From contig OZ026521.1 of NCBI GenBank assembly GCA_964019695.1, positions 33,887,601 to 33,951,600 of the forward strand: 64,000 nucleotides of DNA. Direction: 5' to 3'. This document shows positions 41,694 through 51,589 of the stretch, in pieces. The stretch comes from Loripinus fragilis. Taxonomy: Eukaryota; Mollusca; Bivalvia; Lucinida; Lucinidae. Positions within the stretch are counted from its first letter, which is position 1; each line of letters begins with the position of its first letter. The position numbers and the translations under genes were made by a program. The notes under the pieces are model-generated. The model was not told where the DNA came from. It saw only the letters and a list, made by a program, of their open reading frames with translations, and made no database searches.

Positions 41694-42309
41694 GATGTAA
41701 CAACCTAACTGACTCATTTTACGTGTGATGCATCAACCCCTTATAATAGAATGATCCAAAGGTCATTAATTACTCAAGGGCCGTGGTACATCTATACCAT
41801 GTGAGTTAATCTCTAATCTATTAAAATAGTACGGTACACACAATAATACCCCACAACCATCACTAAATACTTCCAAACTCCTGTGCACTTTAGGCCTATG
41901 TTAGTGCATTAGGACTAAATTCAGATTTTCAATATGTTAAATTTGTCATTGAAAAAAACAACAAAAAAAAACAAAAGAAAATGATTGGATTCAGAGCTTG
42001 TTCCACTGAACTGGCATTGGCTTTTGCTTCGATAACTGATTTTTCCTGAGTTTCCTGCAAATCAATTTACATCAAATGTCAAGTCCTATTTGATTTTACA
42101 GCTAAATGAGAAAAATATTTGATATTCAATTTAAGAAAAAAGATTTATTTGTCATATGCAAATCAGGAGGTCTCAGAGCAACTTGTGTGAACAGTTTCTG
42201 ATAGAATAGATGGATCTTAGAACACTAATTGAAGCAAGTTTGAACAAACAAAATAAAAAGAGAAAATGCTCTGATGAGTATTGTTGACCCAGCTTTTTTT
42301 TCTCTACTC
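41694..42309. other. Non-coding stretch
   Basis: No exon or repeat edge recognised. Confidence 0.4.
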
Positions 42310-42425
42310 AGGGGATAAAGTGTCTCAAATGCTCAAGGACGCAACACAGTGACTCCGATGAGTCTCGGACTAGCAACCCTTCGATCCCAAGTCTAACGCT
42401 CTAAGCAACCTACTGAGCCCAATGT
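42310..42425 (-). mobile_element. tRNA-derived SINE (copy 5, 5' part)
   Basis: The minus strand reads GGGCTCAGTAGGTTGCTTAG, CTTGGGATCGAAGGGTTGCT, CACTGTGTTGCGTCCTTGAG and ending near CACTTTATCCCCTGAGTAG. It belongs to the GGGATCGAAGG subtype; the tail is missing. Confidence 0.8.
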
Positions 42426-43085
42426 GTTACGCTTTGAAAATGTTTGATAAAATCTCATTCATATGGTTTAGTGTCATTTTTGCATGAGAAGATACAAATA
42501 AGAAAAGTATATCAAAAACATGAATGAATTTCGACAGTATTTATTGGGCAATCCAAACATTTCAGACATTTAAGTCTGAATGGAAAAAAAATGGAAACGA
42601 TGTCAGTCTATGCATACCAGAATAATTTTTAGGAAATCAGTATGCAACAAATGCATTAGACATCGAGAAGAAATTTCAAGGGAATATTTCCATCAATTAA
42701 ACAATTTTGTGGCTAGCATACACAAAAGGAGATTATGTCCAACAGTGTAGATCCAGGTTAAAGCTGGTTTTCAGCCTTAGTATTGATTTATTAACTGACT
42801 GGGTATCCATGAACGAAATAAACTTAATGCTATGGAATGCCATGCAGGTATGAAGTTTTGATGTAATATATATATGTGTCGGTACCATATATTGACGTTA
42901 GTACTACATGAAATACTTTATCTCAATATATTTAGACAGTCATGGCTTTCCAGTTTCCATACAATACATCATACATTTGTCAAAATTCAAACTTGGTATT
43001 TAAGGGCCATAACTCCTGATTTTTTTTTTCAAAATGATTTCCACTTATCACCCCTTCAGGTTCCAGTTGTGATTAGTACTTTAAG
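42426..43085. other. Non-coding stretch
   Basis: A 73-codon plus-strand frame at 42874 has no known domain; no element ends recognised. Confidence 0.4.
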
Positions 43086-43314
43086 GGTTATATAATGCGT
43101 TTCTCCCCAGTCACTACTTTTGTTGTCTGCTCTGTTGTCTGCTTATGGATTATGTTTGGAATTATGAACCCTATAGTTAGCAGCACTCTGATCAGGGTTC
43201 ACTGTCTTTGCTTCCATGATAAAATCTAGTCTGAAGTGCTCTTGAATATTATTTTTCAGCAGACGTAAAAATCATATGACATTTTCAGGGCAGAAAATAT
43301 TGGCGGGATAAGGG
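43086..43314 (+). mobile_element. TTAA MITE, family H (copy 1)
   Basis: Right end CGGGATAAGGG abuts TTAA (43315-43318), which also starts the next element. Body GTTGTCTGCTCTGTTGTCTG, CACTCTGATCAGGGTTCACT, GATAAAATCTAGTCTGAAGT and CAGCAGACG. The same body occurs at 51590-51727. Left end not defined. Confidence 0.62.
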
Positions 43315-43318
43315 TTAA

Positions 43319-43524
43319 CCCTTAAGGTGCCAAGCACAACTGCAACAGACTACAAAATTTTGCGACATCTTTCCTAATTTTCGAAAAAATAAGGTATATT
43401 TCACGAGAATCGTCTGCCAACAGACGATTCTCGTGAAATATCATACCTTATTTGTTACTTTTGAAAAAGTGGCAAAATTTGAAATTGTCGTCTGCTGCAA
43501 ATTATAGGTGGCGCTTTATGGGTT
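43319..43524. mobile_element. TTAA MITE, family J (copy 1)
   Basis: After TTAA (43315-43318): CCCTTAAGGTGCCAAGC at the left and GGTGGCGCTTTATGGGTT at the right. A perfect hairpin ATTTCACGAGAATCGTCTG-C / GCAGACGATTCTCGTGAAAT spans CAA. Subterminal GCAACAGACTACAAAATTTT pairs with AAATTTGAAATTGTCGTCTG. Confidence 0.85.
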
Positions 43525-43947
43525 CATTCAAAGTGTCATCAGGTCAATATATTTTGATTTCTGGACAGATTTTAGCAAGTTTATCTGAAATGGATATGGA
43601 TTAGGATTTCAGCGAAAAGCTAGCTTGCGCGTTTCAAAGATGTTAATATCATATTCCTTTTTACGGACGTTTTATAAGGGATGTTAGGATCTGTATAGTG
43701 CCTTGAATGCTGAATGTTCAAACTTAACTCTTGTCGTATGCATGATTTAAAAAAAAATCAAAATTAATTTAGAACTACCATTAATGTCAGGTACGTGTTT
43801 GCTAAAAATCTACTCCATAATATATATACCAAGTGGGTTTAAATTTTTTCAAAGTTTGTGAAAAAAAATTGCAATTGGGACCCATATTTGGGCAAGAAAA
43901 TATACAAAGAATTTCAATGTTGTCTGTGGGTTTTTAACAAGGGCCGG
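43525..43947. other. Non-coding stretch
   Basis: No exon or element ends recognised. Confidence 0.4.
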
Positions 43948-44215
43948 TGTGCCCCGGGTACAGTATATTTTGTTTTTGTGGTCAATTCTTTCATATTGTG
44001 ACATAGTGCAAGATCGATGCTGAGATTTATAATAGTTGCACTTGGTCTTCGTTAGAAGTGTTTTCCTGGCAGACAGTATTTCAAGATGCTGTTAAACATA
44101 TAAGATACAGTGTCCATTTTTTAGGCTTGGAAGTAATATGTGACAATGAAAAACATATTTATTTCACGAACCTAACAAAAATGGACTGCAAAAACAAAAT
44201 ATGTTGCACCCCTTG
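43948..44215. mobile_element. TIR MITE with CAAAATAT stems, 268 bp
   Basis: GCCCCGGGTACAGTATATTT-TGTTTTTGTGGTC and GGACTGCAAAAACAAAATAT-GTTGCACCCC are inverted at about 80% over 33 bp. The family and TSD are not clear. Confidence 0.6.
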
Positions 44216-44727
44216 CTTAAAGGTACTGCTATAATCATTAATTAAAATATGATACTGTACAAATAGTCATTTGAGACAATTTTCTTTGTTACAAATTCAT
44301 TGATGAATATGATAATGTTTCATAAATACTGGCAATAGGTCATTGTGATAGACAGTGAACCTGTACTATAGAGTACCTGGGAAATTTAATCCCCAACTGG
44401 TAGAATACGGTGAATAGTATTTTCCTGAAACTTGGCGCTGTGGTCATTCTTTTGACTTAAGTTGTCAATGGGTGAAAGTTTTATTTTGTTGTGCAAATTG
44501 CAACCACATATTTGGCTCAATAATTAATCTAACGAGTTTCTATAACTATTTTGCTTATTTTCACACTCTTTAAGACACAGACAAATATGGTAGAACTAGA
44601 TGGAATGCTGCATTCTCTCCATCTGAACAACTTCTCGGATGGCTAACATCACCAAATATCCCTAAATGGGTACCTTTGCAAACAGAGTAAAAGTGTATAA
44701 TGTCATATCCTGATATCTGAAGGCTCT
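44216..44727. other. Non-coding stretch
   Basis: No exon or repeat edge recognised. Confidence 0.4.
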
Positions 44728-44946
44728 ATTCTCTGCTAGCGGTGACTTTTGTCGTCGGCTGATAACCTTTGCAAAGAGCTTGCACCAAGAGGATCTGGAC
44801 AGACAGAATGTTGGTCCTAATCTCAATCCAAACCGAATTTGACTCTCTGATTGTGTTCCTGAAAGAATTTTTTGGAAAAGTTAATTTTGAAAAAAGTCAG
44901 CCGACGACAACAGAAACATGAAAAAATACCCAGGATATGCAAAGAG
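44728..44946 (+). mobile_element. TTAA MITE, family G
   Basis: TTCTCTGCTAGCGGTGAC at the left, GTCGTCGGCTGATAACC, ACAGACAGAATGTTGGTCC, CAGCCGACGACAACAG and GATATGCAAAGAG with TTAA (44947-44950) at the right. The left TTAA is degraded. Confidence 0.75.
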
Positions 44947-45048
44947 TTAAAAAGGATTCTTGTTTTATGGATTCCCTCTGATTTTTGAACTCTCACAATA
45001 TATGCTTAGAAATCATCAAGATTTTCACTCATTGTATTATGTTCACTC

Positions 45049-45252
45049 TTAAAGCGCCAATCAAGACTGCAGCAGACGACACATTTTGAGAAGTCTTTCC
45101 CAATTTTTGACAAAAATAAGGTATGATATTACATGAGAATTGTCTGCAAGCAGACGATTTTCATGAAATATCATGCCTTATTTGTAATTTTTGAAAAAGC
45201 AGCAAAATTTTTAATTGTCATCTGCTGCAAATTATGGGTGGCGCTTTAAGGG
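45049..45252. mobile_element. TTAA MITE, family J (copy 2)
   Basis: AAAGCGCCAATCAAGACTGC-AGCAGACGAC at the left; CATCTGCTGCAAATTATGGG-TGGCGCTTTAAGGG and TTAA (45253-45256) at the right. The hairpin GAATTGTCTGC / GCAGACGATTTTC is centred at 45154. Confidence 0.83.
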
Positions 45253-45472
45253 TTAATGATGACATGAAAGACAAAAACATGAGTGTGAATGCAGCATTGT
45301 TTGAAATAAGCTGTCACCTTGTCTTATTGTGACATGGAACTTTCACAATATTTGCTAAGAATTAAATCGTTAAGATTCAAGCTCATTGTAACATGATAGG
45401 AAGAAAAAAATAAAGTGAGGGTGAAATGGAGTAACAGTTTAATGCTTGAAAAAGCTTTCACCTTGTGAGTAT

Positions 45473-45629
45473 AGAATATCAATGACACTTGATCGTGTGG
45501 TCATCATGGATCAACTGTTCGCCAGACAGATGCGCTCTTATATAGTGATATAGAATTTCAATGACACTTGATCGTTTGGCCACCATGGATCAGTTGTTCG
45601 CCAGACAGATGCGCTCTCACATGGTGATG
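45473..45629 (+). repeat. Two-copy 78-bp tandem duplication
   Basis: TCAATGACACTTGATCGT..GGATCAACTGTTCGCC-AGACAGATGCGCTCT occurs at 45473-45550 and again at 45551-45629 with about 10 differences. Neither copy is open over its length and no other copy is in the window. Confidence 0.85.
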
Positions 45630-45689
45630 AACGACAGCTGTTTGAGTCTGCATCTTTACACAAGGTAAGTAAAACAAGATAGGGTACAC

Positions 45690-45871
45690 ACAAATCAATT
45701 TTGAGCAAAAAGTTGTGATAATTTTCTTATCCATCTGTTTAAACATTTGTTTTGGGTGCTCAAAAGAACGGTCACATTTAGACGGTTCTTTTGAGTACCC
45801 ACAACATCTGTTTTGATTGAGAAATTAGAAAATCAAATTTTATATATGCGTGCACTCCTATCAAAAGGCCT
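45690..45871 (+). mobile_element. Palindromic MITE, family I
   Basis: GGGTGCTCAAAAGAACGGTC-ACATTTAGACGGTTCTTTTGAG hairpin, with TTATCCATCTG, CACAACATCTGTTTTGATTG and GCACTCCTATCAAAAGGCCT. The usual GTCTCA loop has changed to GTCACATTTAGAC. Confidence 0.75.
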
Positions 45872-45929
45872 GGTAAGTAAAACACACACAGAATACTATA
45901 CCCCTTTTAGATGGACCTCATTGGGAGAT

Positions 45930-46055
45930 GACTTCAAGTTTTTGTTAAATGCAAACAACAAAGGTGCAGACCTGAGGTTGCACATCCGGGGCAGTCTGTC
46001 CTTTATTATTTGCTTTCTCAAAAGTATAAAAGCTAAACTTGCTATATGCTATCCT
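45930..46055. mobile_element. MITE family N (fragment)
   Basis: GCAAACAACAAAGGTGCAGACC, TTATTTGCTTTCTCAAAAGT and AGCTAAACTTGCTATATGC match the middle of family N; the ends are absent. Confidence 0.5.
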
Positions 46056-46059
46056 CAGT

Positions 46060-46132
46060 AACCCAGGGGTAAAGCATTCTGTTTCACTCCATTCATCAAT
46101 GGAGTGAAACAGAATGCTTTACCCCTGGGTTT
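46060..46132. repeat. 73-bp palindrome, ACCCAGGGGTAAAGCATTC arms
   Basis: Arms AACCCAGGGGTAAAGCATTC-TGTTTCACTCCATT and AATGGAGTGAAACAGAATGC-TTTACCCCTGGGTT, spacer only CATC. Essentially perfect over 33 bp, so young or maintained; likely a MITE core with ends lost. Confidence 0.85.
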
Positions 46133-46205
46133 AATACCGAGGGTGGCTATAAGTAAGTGAGTAAAAGTTTTATCATCTGAACTGTGCATATACATTATTA
46201 TCTTA

Positions 46206-46450
46206 TGCCCAGGTCACACATTCACGGACTGGATGCCTGATTTGCCACGGATACAATCCGGCATCATTCGTGGCAATCCGTATTGGTCAGAGCTTTCGGT
46301 ATTGCATCCGTAATCATTTGTAGTAATACTTAATCATACGTATATAGTGCATCCATATCTGACTACGGAAATTGGCATTTCCTAGGTCATCCGTGAGATT
46401 TAATCAGTAGTAGAACTGGCGAGGTGATCCGTGAATGTGTGACCTGGGCT
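46206..46450. mobile_element. PIF/Harbinger-like MITE, 245 bp
   Basis: Ends TGCCCAGGTCACACATTCAC-GGA and TCCGTGAATGTGTGACCTGG-GCT are inverted over 22 bp. Both are flanked by TTA (46203-46205, 46451-46453), the PIF/Harbinger TWA target. The interior repeats ATCCGTA-type words. Confidence 0.84.
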
Positions 46451-46679
46451 TTACAACAGTTGCACCAGACCCAAGGGTCTATAAGTCATCACATACTAAT
46501 ATGTAATCGAATATCAGGAAAGTGAATCCGATGATTTGCATTGTCCATAGTACATATTTAGGTAAATCTACAACTGCAAACTTCTTTCACGCCTTATATT
46601 CATGTTTATGGGAATCCGGCTGTTGTTTTGCAAATTTGACATAAGCGAACAATGTTGACCCAAAGGAGATGCCACTAAA

Positions 46680-46825
46680 TATATACAAAATTTCAATATC
46701 CTAGCTAATCTCTCAGACTCTGTAGCGAAGCTGAGGCTGGTTTAATGGTATACCTAAAAAAGATCTTTTTGAAAATTCAGCAAATGACGTAAAATCATGA
46801 AAAATTACCCATCATGCAATGAGTT
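46680..46825. mobile_element. Fused fragments of MITE families N and G
   Basis: 46680-46742 carries AATTTCAATATCCTAGCTAA-TCTC and GAAGCTGAGGCTGGTTTA (family N right part). From 46757, GATCTTTTTGAAAATTCAGC-AAATGACG and ATGAAAAATTACCCATCATG-CAATGAG are the family G right end. Confidence 0.5.
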
Positions 46826-47097
46826 GTATGAAGTAACGTGGTTGAATCGACATAGATTGGAGGTCAGTCACCATTATCTGCCCTCTGGGTCCGTAAGTGT
46901 GCCTAGATCATCAGCGTTTGTTTTCACTTTAATTCGTTTATATTCATATTGTCTTTTTCCTGGTCTTCTAAATCAAATTTTCAGCAATTAGATAGGGATC
47001 TTAGAATGTCAGAGCTGCTTTGCAGCAATAATTACGTTAGTTTCATGATTGGATGAGCCACTTCGTGAGAAAATCTGTTTGACTCTGCCGTCCGCTG

Positions 47098-47401
47098 CAT
47101 GCTAGTGTAGTCTGCATGCTGATTACCTTTGCAAACAGTTTGGAACCAGATCAGGCCCGACAAAATGATGATGATGATGATGATGACAAAGATGATTATG
47201 ATGATGATGATGATTATAAACTTTGCATGCTGGGTAATTTTGCATGCTTTTTCGTCACCTGCTGGGTTTTTTTAATTTTTCAAAATTAACTTCTTCCGAA
47301 AATTCTTTCAGCGTGTCATACAGTTTGGACCCATATCTGGGTCCAGATTAGTTGCAAAGGTAATCAGCAGATGGCACTGCATGCATGGCAGGCAAAGAGT
47401 T
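47098..47401. mobile_element. Two family G fragments joined by a GAT microsatellite
   Basis: 47098-47165 is the plus-oriented left part (GCTAGTGTAGTCTGCATGC, GCAAACAGTTTGGAACCAGA, TCAGGCCCGACAAAATG). A (GAT)n tract with a GACAAAGATGATTAT break covers 47165-47216. Then 47217-47401 is a minus-oriented copy beginning ACTTTGCATGCTGGG and ending GGCAGGCAAAGAG. The microsatellite lies exactly where the palindromic core should be. Confidence 0.7.
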
Positions 47402-47403
47402 TA

Positions 47404-48540
47404 TTATAGCCCTGCTTTGAAAAAGTGGGGCTATACTGGATTCGTGTTGTCCGTCATTTCCTCAGTCATAATTTTTTCCGCTCAATATCTTGCGAACAAA
47501 TTAAAAGAATTTTACCAAATTTTTTATATGCATTGATAGTGACAAGAACAAGATCCAGCTTGGGATTATTACACATTATTTTCTGCACTTTTGTAATTGA
47601 GTTATGGCCCTTGACTTATGTCAGAATTTCATTCACAAATTTTCTTTCTGCTCAATATCTTGAGAACGAATTGATAGAATTTGACCAAATCTAGGTTGGG
47701 ATTGTTACCTGTCATTTTTGGCAAATCTGTAACAGAGTTATGGCCCTTGATTGATGTCAGATTTTTGTGTCCGCTTAATATCTTGAGAACAAATTGATAG
47801 ATTTTCACCAAATTTTATATATGCATTTATATTGACAAGATCTACATTATGATTATTACACATAATTCTTGGCTCGTTTGTAACAGAGTTATGGCCCTTG
47901 ATTGATGTCTGAATTTCGTTTCCACACAATATTTTGAGAACAATTAAATTGACAGAATTCCACCAGATTTTATATATTGACAAGATCTAGGTTGGAATTG
48001 TTATCTATCATTTTTTGCTTATTTGTAACTGAGTTATGGCCCTTGATTGATGTCAGAATTTCGTTTCCTCACAATGTTTTCAGAACAATTAAATGGACAG
48101 AATTTTACCAAATTTTATATATTGACAAGATCTAGGTTGGAATTGCTATCTATCATTTTTTGCTTATTTGTAACTCATCCAGTTATGGCTTTGATTGATT
48201 TCAGAATTTCATTTCCGCTCAATATCTTTAGAAAAAATGGACAGAATTTGACCAATCTTAGTACATGTGCATTGATATTTACAAGATCTAGGTTGGGATT
48301 ATTACCTGTCATTTTTCTCAAATTTATAACAGAGTTATGGCCCTTGATTGATATCAGAATTTCGTTTTCACTCTATTTTGAGACCAAATGGATAGAATTT
48401 CACCTAGTTTTAAATATGCTCAAAGTTCGGATTGTTACCTGTCATTTTTCACAAATTTGTACAACAGTTATGCCCCTTGATTGATGTTTTTTTTAGCATG
48501 AAAAGGGCTGCAGCGGGCCTATAGTCAGATTCTCTGACAA
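47404..48540 (+). mobile_element. Helentron/pearl-like element with seven 145-bp units
   Basis: Starts with a hairpin TATAGCCCTGCTTTG..TGGGGCTATA. Tandem units follow, each with ATATCTTGAGAACAAATTGA, ACCAAATTTTATATATG, GACAAGATCTAGGTTGGGAT and GAGTTATGGCCCTTGA; the last word recurs at 47600, 47737, 47888, 48032, 48182, 48333 and 48468 (135-151 bp apart). It ends GCATGAAAAGGGCTGCAGCG. Several chance frames in both strands come from these units. Class assigned by layout only. Confidence 0.7.
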
Positions 48541-48773
48541 TTTTGGTTTCTCTTAGCATAGCATTTAGTGTTCAGTTTTATTTTGTTGTTTGAGAGAATA
48601 ATATCATGAAATACTGACAACAGGAAAACACAATACTCTTCAATGAGGTGGCATTTCATTTATGGCTTCCATTTTGAGAAGCCATATTATAACAGACAGC
48701 ATGAGTGATAAAAAAAGATAACCAAACACCAAATCTCCCCCACTTTTTACTGTGATGGTTCAACCTCCTTTAA

Positions 48774-48994
48774 CCCACTTTACTTAAGCCTAGCATCCTT
48801 TTTGTGGGACATAGGCAAACAGTGCAGACCCAGATCAGACACCGCAGAATGCGGCATCTGATCAGGGTCTCCACTGTTTGCTTGTTCTATTTATTAAGAT
48901 TTGAATAAAAATGAAAAATAGCACCCAACAACCCTTAAATGGAAATGGCTGGTTCAATTGATAAGGGTGGGGAATTCCATTCTGCATTAATGGG
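48774..48994. mobile_element. TTAA MITE, family F2 (copy b)
   Basis: TTAA at 48770-48773 and 48995-48998, ends CCCACTTTACTTAAGCC and GCATTAATGGG. The hairpin GCAGACCCAGATCAGACACC-GC pairs with GCGGCATCTGATCAGGGTC. The right TTAA is also the left boundary of the next element. Confidence 0.85.
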
Positions 48995-48998
48995 TTAA

Positions 48999-49220
48999 CC
49001 CTTTCCTTGCTAGCGGCAACTTTTGTTGTCTGCTGATAACCTTTGCAAACTGTTTGGACCCAGATCAGGCCTAACATGATGTTGGGCCTGAACTGATTCC
49101 AAACGGATTCCAAGCTTTTTGACACTCTGATAGTATTTACGAAATATATTTTGAAGTTTATTTTGAAAAAGGTTAGCAGACAACAAAAAAGCATGCAAAA
49201 TTTCCCAGGATTGGAAAAGT
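48999..49220 (+). mobile_element. TTAA MITE, family G, sharing its TTAA with F2b
   Basis: TTAA at 48995-48998 and 49221-49224. Ends CCCTTTCCTTGCTAGCGGC and AGGATTGGAAAAGT. Body GTTGTCTGCTGATAACC, CAGGCCTAACATGATGTTGG-GCCTG, GACACTCTGATAGTATT and GTTAGCAGACAACAA. Confidence 0.83.
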
Positions 49221-49510
49221 TTAATAAGCGCTGAGCTGATATTTTAAGGCCCTCAGCAAAAGGCTTTGACTGTGAATGTTACATTGCTGTATGTAATGAT
49301 ATTTTCTGCTTTCCATAGGGACTTAAGAATAAAAAAGTTTATGGTTATAATGTTCAGTTGATTTATTGATAATATTTCCACAAATTTGATTATTTCTTGA
49401 TAAAAAATAATATACAATAGCTAAAAATAAGCCGGTGTCTGTTGCAGATATGAAATCTCAGATAGCAGACATTAAAACTTTGCCTGCCAGTGTCGTCTGC
49501 TAAAATGTAT

Positions 49511-49692
49511 CCTTTGCAAACAATTTGGACTCAGATCAGGCCTTTGCAAACAATTTGGACTCAGATCAGGCCTTTGCAAACAATTTGGACTCAGATCAGG
49601 CCTTTGCAAACAATTTGGACTCAGATCAGGCCTTTGCAAACAATTTGGACTCAGATCAGGCCTTTGCAAACAATTTGGACTCAGATCAGGCT
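49511..49692 (+). repeat. Six perfect 30-bp tandem repeats inside a MITE
   Basis: The unit is TTTGCAAACAATTTGGACTC-AGATCAGGCC, i.e. the stem segment of the family G core, repeated six times with no differences except the last base. Perfect identity means very recent expansion. Open frames here read it as chance peptide repeats. Confidence 0.95.
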
Positions 49693-49895
49693 AATTCAGA
49701 AGCACAGTGGCTCTGTGGTAGAGTGCTTGACTCGAGACCTAGGGGTAGCAATTTCGAGCCTCACCGGCATCATTGCCTTGCGTCCTTGAGCAAGACACAT
49801 TAATCCTGCCTTAGAACTGGTTCAACTCAGGAAGACCTGTCTCTACATAACTAAAAGATTGTTTATGGGACATAAAGAATCAAATCAAACAAACA
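49693..49895 (+). mobile_element. tRNA-derived SINE (copy 6) with 10-bp TSD
   Basis: AGATCAGGCT at 49683-49692 and 49896-49905. Head AAGCACAGTGGCTCTGTGGT-AGAGTGC, box B-like AATTTCGAGCCTC, body GCGTCCTTGAGCAAGACAC, tail ATTGTTTATGGGACATAAAG and AATCAAATCAAAC. It inserted after the 30-bp expansion, because its TSD is the end of the last unit. Confidence 0.92.
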
Positions 49896-50276
49896 AGATC
49901 AGGCTCAATAATATATCTGGATCCAAATTGTTTGACACCATGATGGTATTCTTTTAAGAATTGTCTGAAAAGTGAAATCAACGGATGACAAAAATAGACC
50001 TCAGCGGACAGGTATTGATGGTATAAAACATGCAGGAATATCCCATTCATAGCTCCATGGTTGTTGCTTTCTGGACAAAAACCCGTAATAAATGATAAAT
50101 CACACATCCTGTTATATATAATATCTTCATAAGCTTTGATTTATTTCACATGCATTCAGGGGCTGGTAGTTTCAAAACGAAGCCCAGGGGACCCAGATTT
50201 GGAACACTCTCATGCCAAGAAAAGCAACATTCTCACAATATGAAAAGTACTGAATGCATGTGAAGGTATTACATAG

Positions 50277-50517
50277 CCCTTAAACACCAAGAAAAAATGC
50301 ATCTGAAAATGTTGTCTGCTGAAGTCGTCTGTTGCAAATAATTGCCCAACATAACTGGCAAATTTAAGTATAGAAGCAAACAGCGTGGACCCAGAACAGA
50401 CTGCTCTTATAAGAGCAGTCTGATCTGGGTCCACACTGTTTGCCATAGAGGCTTCTGAAACATTTTGGCAGACCAGAAAAGCAGACGACTTTTGTTGCGA
50501 TTGGGGTTTTAAGGGTT
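50277..50517. mobile_element. TTAA-type MITE, family M
   Basis: Ends AGCCCTTAAACACC and GGTTTTAAGGGTTA with internal TTAA words. Subterminal GTTGTCTGCTGAAGTCGTCTG and AAAGCAGACGACTTTTGTTG. The core at 50371-50443 is a hairpin, GCAAACAGCGTGGACCCAGA / TCTGGGTCCACACTGTTTGC around GCTCTTATAAGAGC. Confidence 0.78.
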
Positions 50518-50885
50518 AGTTTTGTTCCTATGTGTACCACAGAGCCTGAGATTGAGTTTTTGAGCTACCAAAGGAATTTTTTAGATCCAGATTTAAGTAA
50601 ATCAATGGAGAGTAAAATGTGAGTATTTTCTTAAAATTATTGACAAACAATATACTAAGGCTTAACATTGTATTCCAAGTGTCTGCTCAAACAGATGATT
50701 CACATGATTTTCAAGCCATCATAAGAGTTGTCCGCATTGAATCTTTGCATGGTGGATATTTGCATGTTTTTTGTTGTATGCTGAGTTTTTCATTTTTTTT
50801 ATGTCAAAGAGTGCCATTTGGCCTTTACAGGGGACCTTGAAACATATTTACCCATGGCCAAAATTCTTTCTGAGTGCAAAAAAGT
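50518..50885. other. Non-coding stretch
   Basis: A 73-codon plus-strand frame at 50619 shows no domain. Words TTGCATGGTGGATATTTGC-ATG suggest a trace of family G but too little to call. Confidence 0.35.
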
Positions 50886-51060
50886 AGAGGAGTGCAGTGG
50901 TACTGTCAGGTACAGTGCTCGACTTGAGTTTGATTGGTCGCTGGTTTGAGTCTCACTGGTTACACTGTATTGTATCTGTGAGCAAGACACTTTATCCACT
51001 GTTTTGTACTAGTTCAACCAATATGACTGAAAACTTATTGACTGGGACGCTAAAAAAACA
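50886..51060 (+). mobile_element. tRNA-derived SINE (copy 7, diverged)
   Basis: AGGAGTGCAGTGGTACTGTC head, CTGGTTTGAGTCTCACTGG box B, ATTGTATCTGTGAGCAAGAC-AC body and TTATTGACTGGGACGC tail. The box A region is rearranged. Confidence 0.75.
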
Positions 51061-51168
51061 ATATGCATATACTGTTGTGCCAACCAAGAGTGACAGTGAC
51101 ATATTACTTTGTTTACAATTGCTAAGTAAAATACTAACGTGTACACTTCACTTGCGCTGATGCAAATT

Positions 51169-51238
51169 GATAGATCACTTGTGTATTAATCCTATCCTGA
51201 GGATCCTGAGGATAGGATTAATACACAAGTGATCTATC
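51169..51238. repeat. 70-bp palindrome with no spacer
   Basis: GATAGATCACTTGTGTATTA-ATCCTATCCTGAG meets its inverse at GGATCC with a single mismatch in 35 bp of arm. Class unknown; it may be a hairpin MITE or the result of an inverted duplication. Confidence 0.88.
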
Positions 51239-51589
51239 TATTATAAAAAGTAAAAAGTAAAGTGCTTGTTTATTATAGTGTCACCCCTATTGAAAGGGCC
51301 AGCCATTTCTGACTTATGAGACACCTCAACTTGTCACATTTACTTCCCAAATCCCATCCTTTTGCCAGACACCAGGCAGGCTAGGAATTGAATTATAAGT
51401 CCCTGATAACTTTGTAAACAAAACATGAAGTCACTGTCTCTCTTGGCTGGCAGGTTATTACAGTGCACCAGTTATCAAAGAGAGGTAACCAGTGTTTGTT
51501 ATATAATCATAGAATTGTATGAGTAGTCTTTTCTCATTGCCTGTGGAAGGGATGTAACCTTTGTTTGCTATACGAGTTAGTTATTTGTT
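51239..51589. other. Non-coding stretch
   Basis: No exon or element edge recognised. Confidence 0.4.

Larger units (their letters stand above)
49483..50012 (+). mobile_element. TTAA MITE, family G, with internal expansion and SINE insertion
   Basis: The left part GCCTGCCAGTGTCGTCTGC and the right part CTCAATAATATATCTGGATC, GACACCATGATGGTATTC, CAACGGATGACAAAA belong to one copy. Between them are a six-fold 30-bp tandem repeat (49511-49692) and a complete SINE (49693-49895). Confidence 0.8.

Noticed and set aside
47425..48484. Several 80-145 codon frames on both strands
   Set aside because: They arise from the 145-bp tandem units; no conserved domain and both strands are open.
49472..49803. 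Repeat-containing proteins (PDLSPNCLQR-type and LDSDQAFANN-type)
   Set aside because: They are three readings of the perfect 30-bp tandem repeat inside a MITE.
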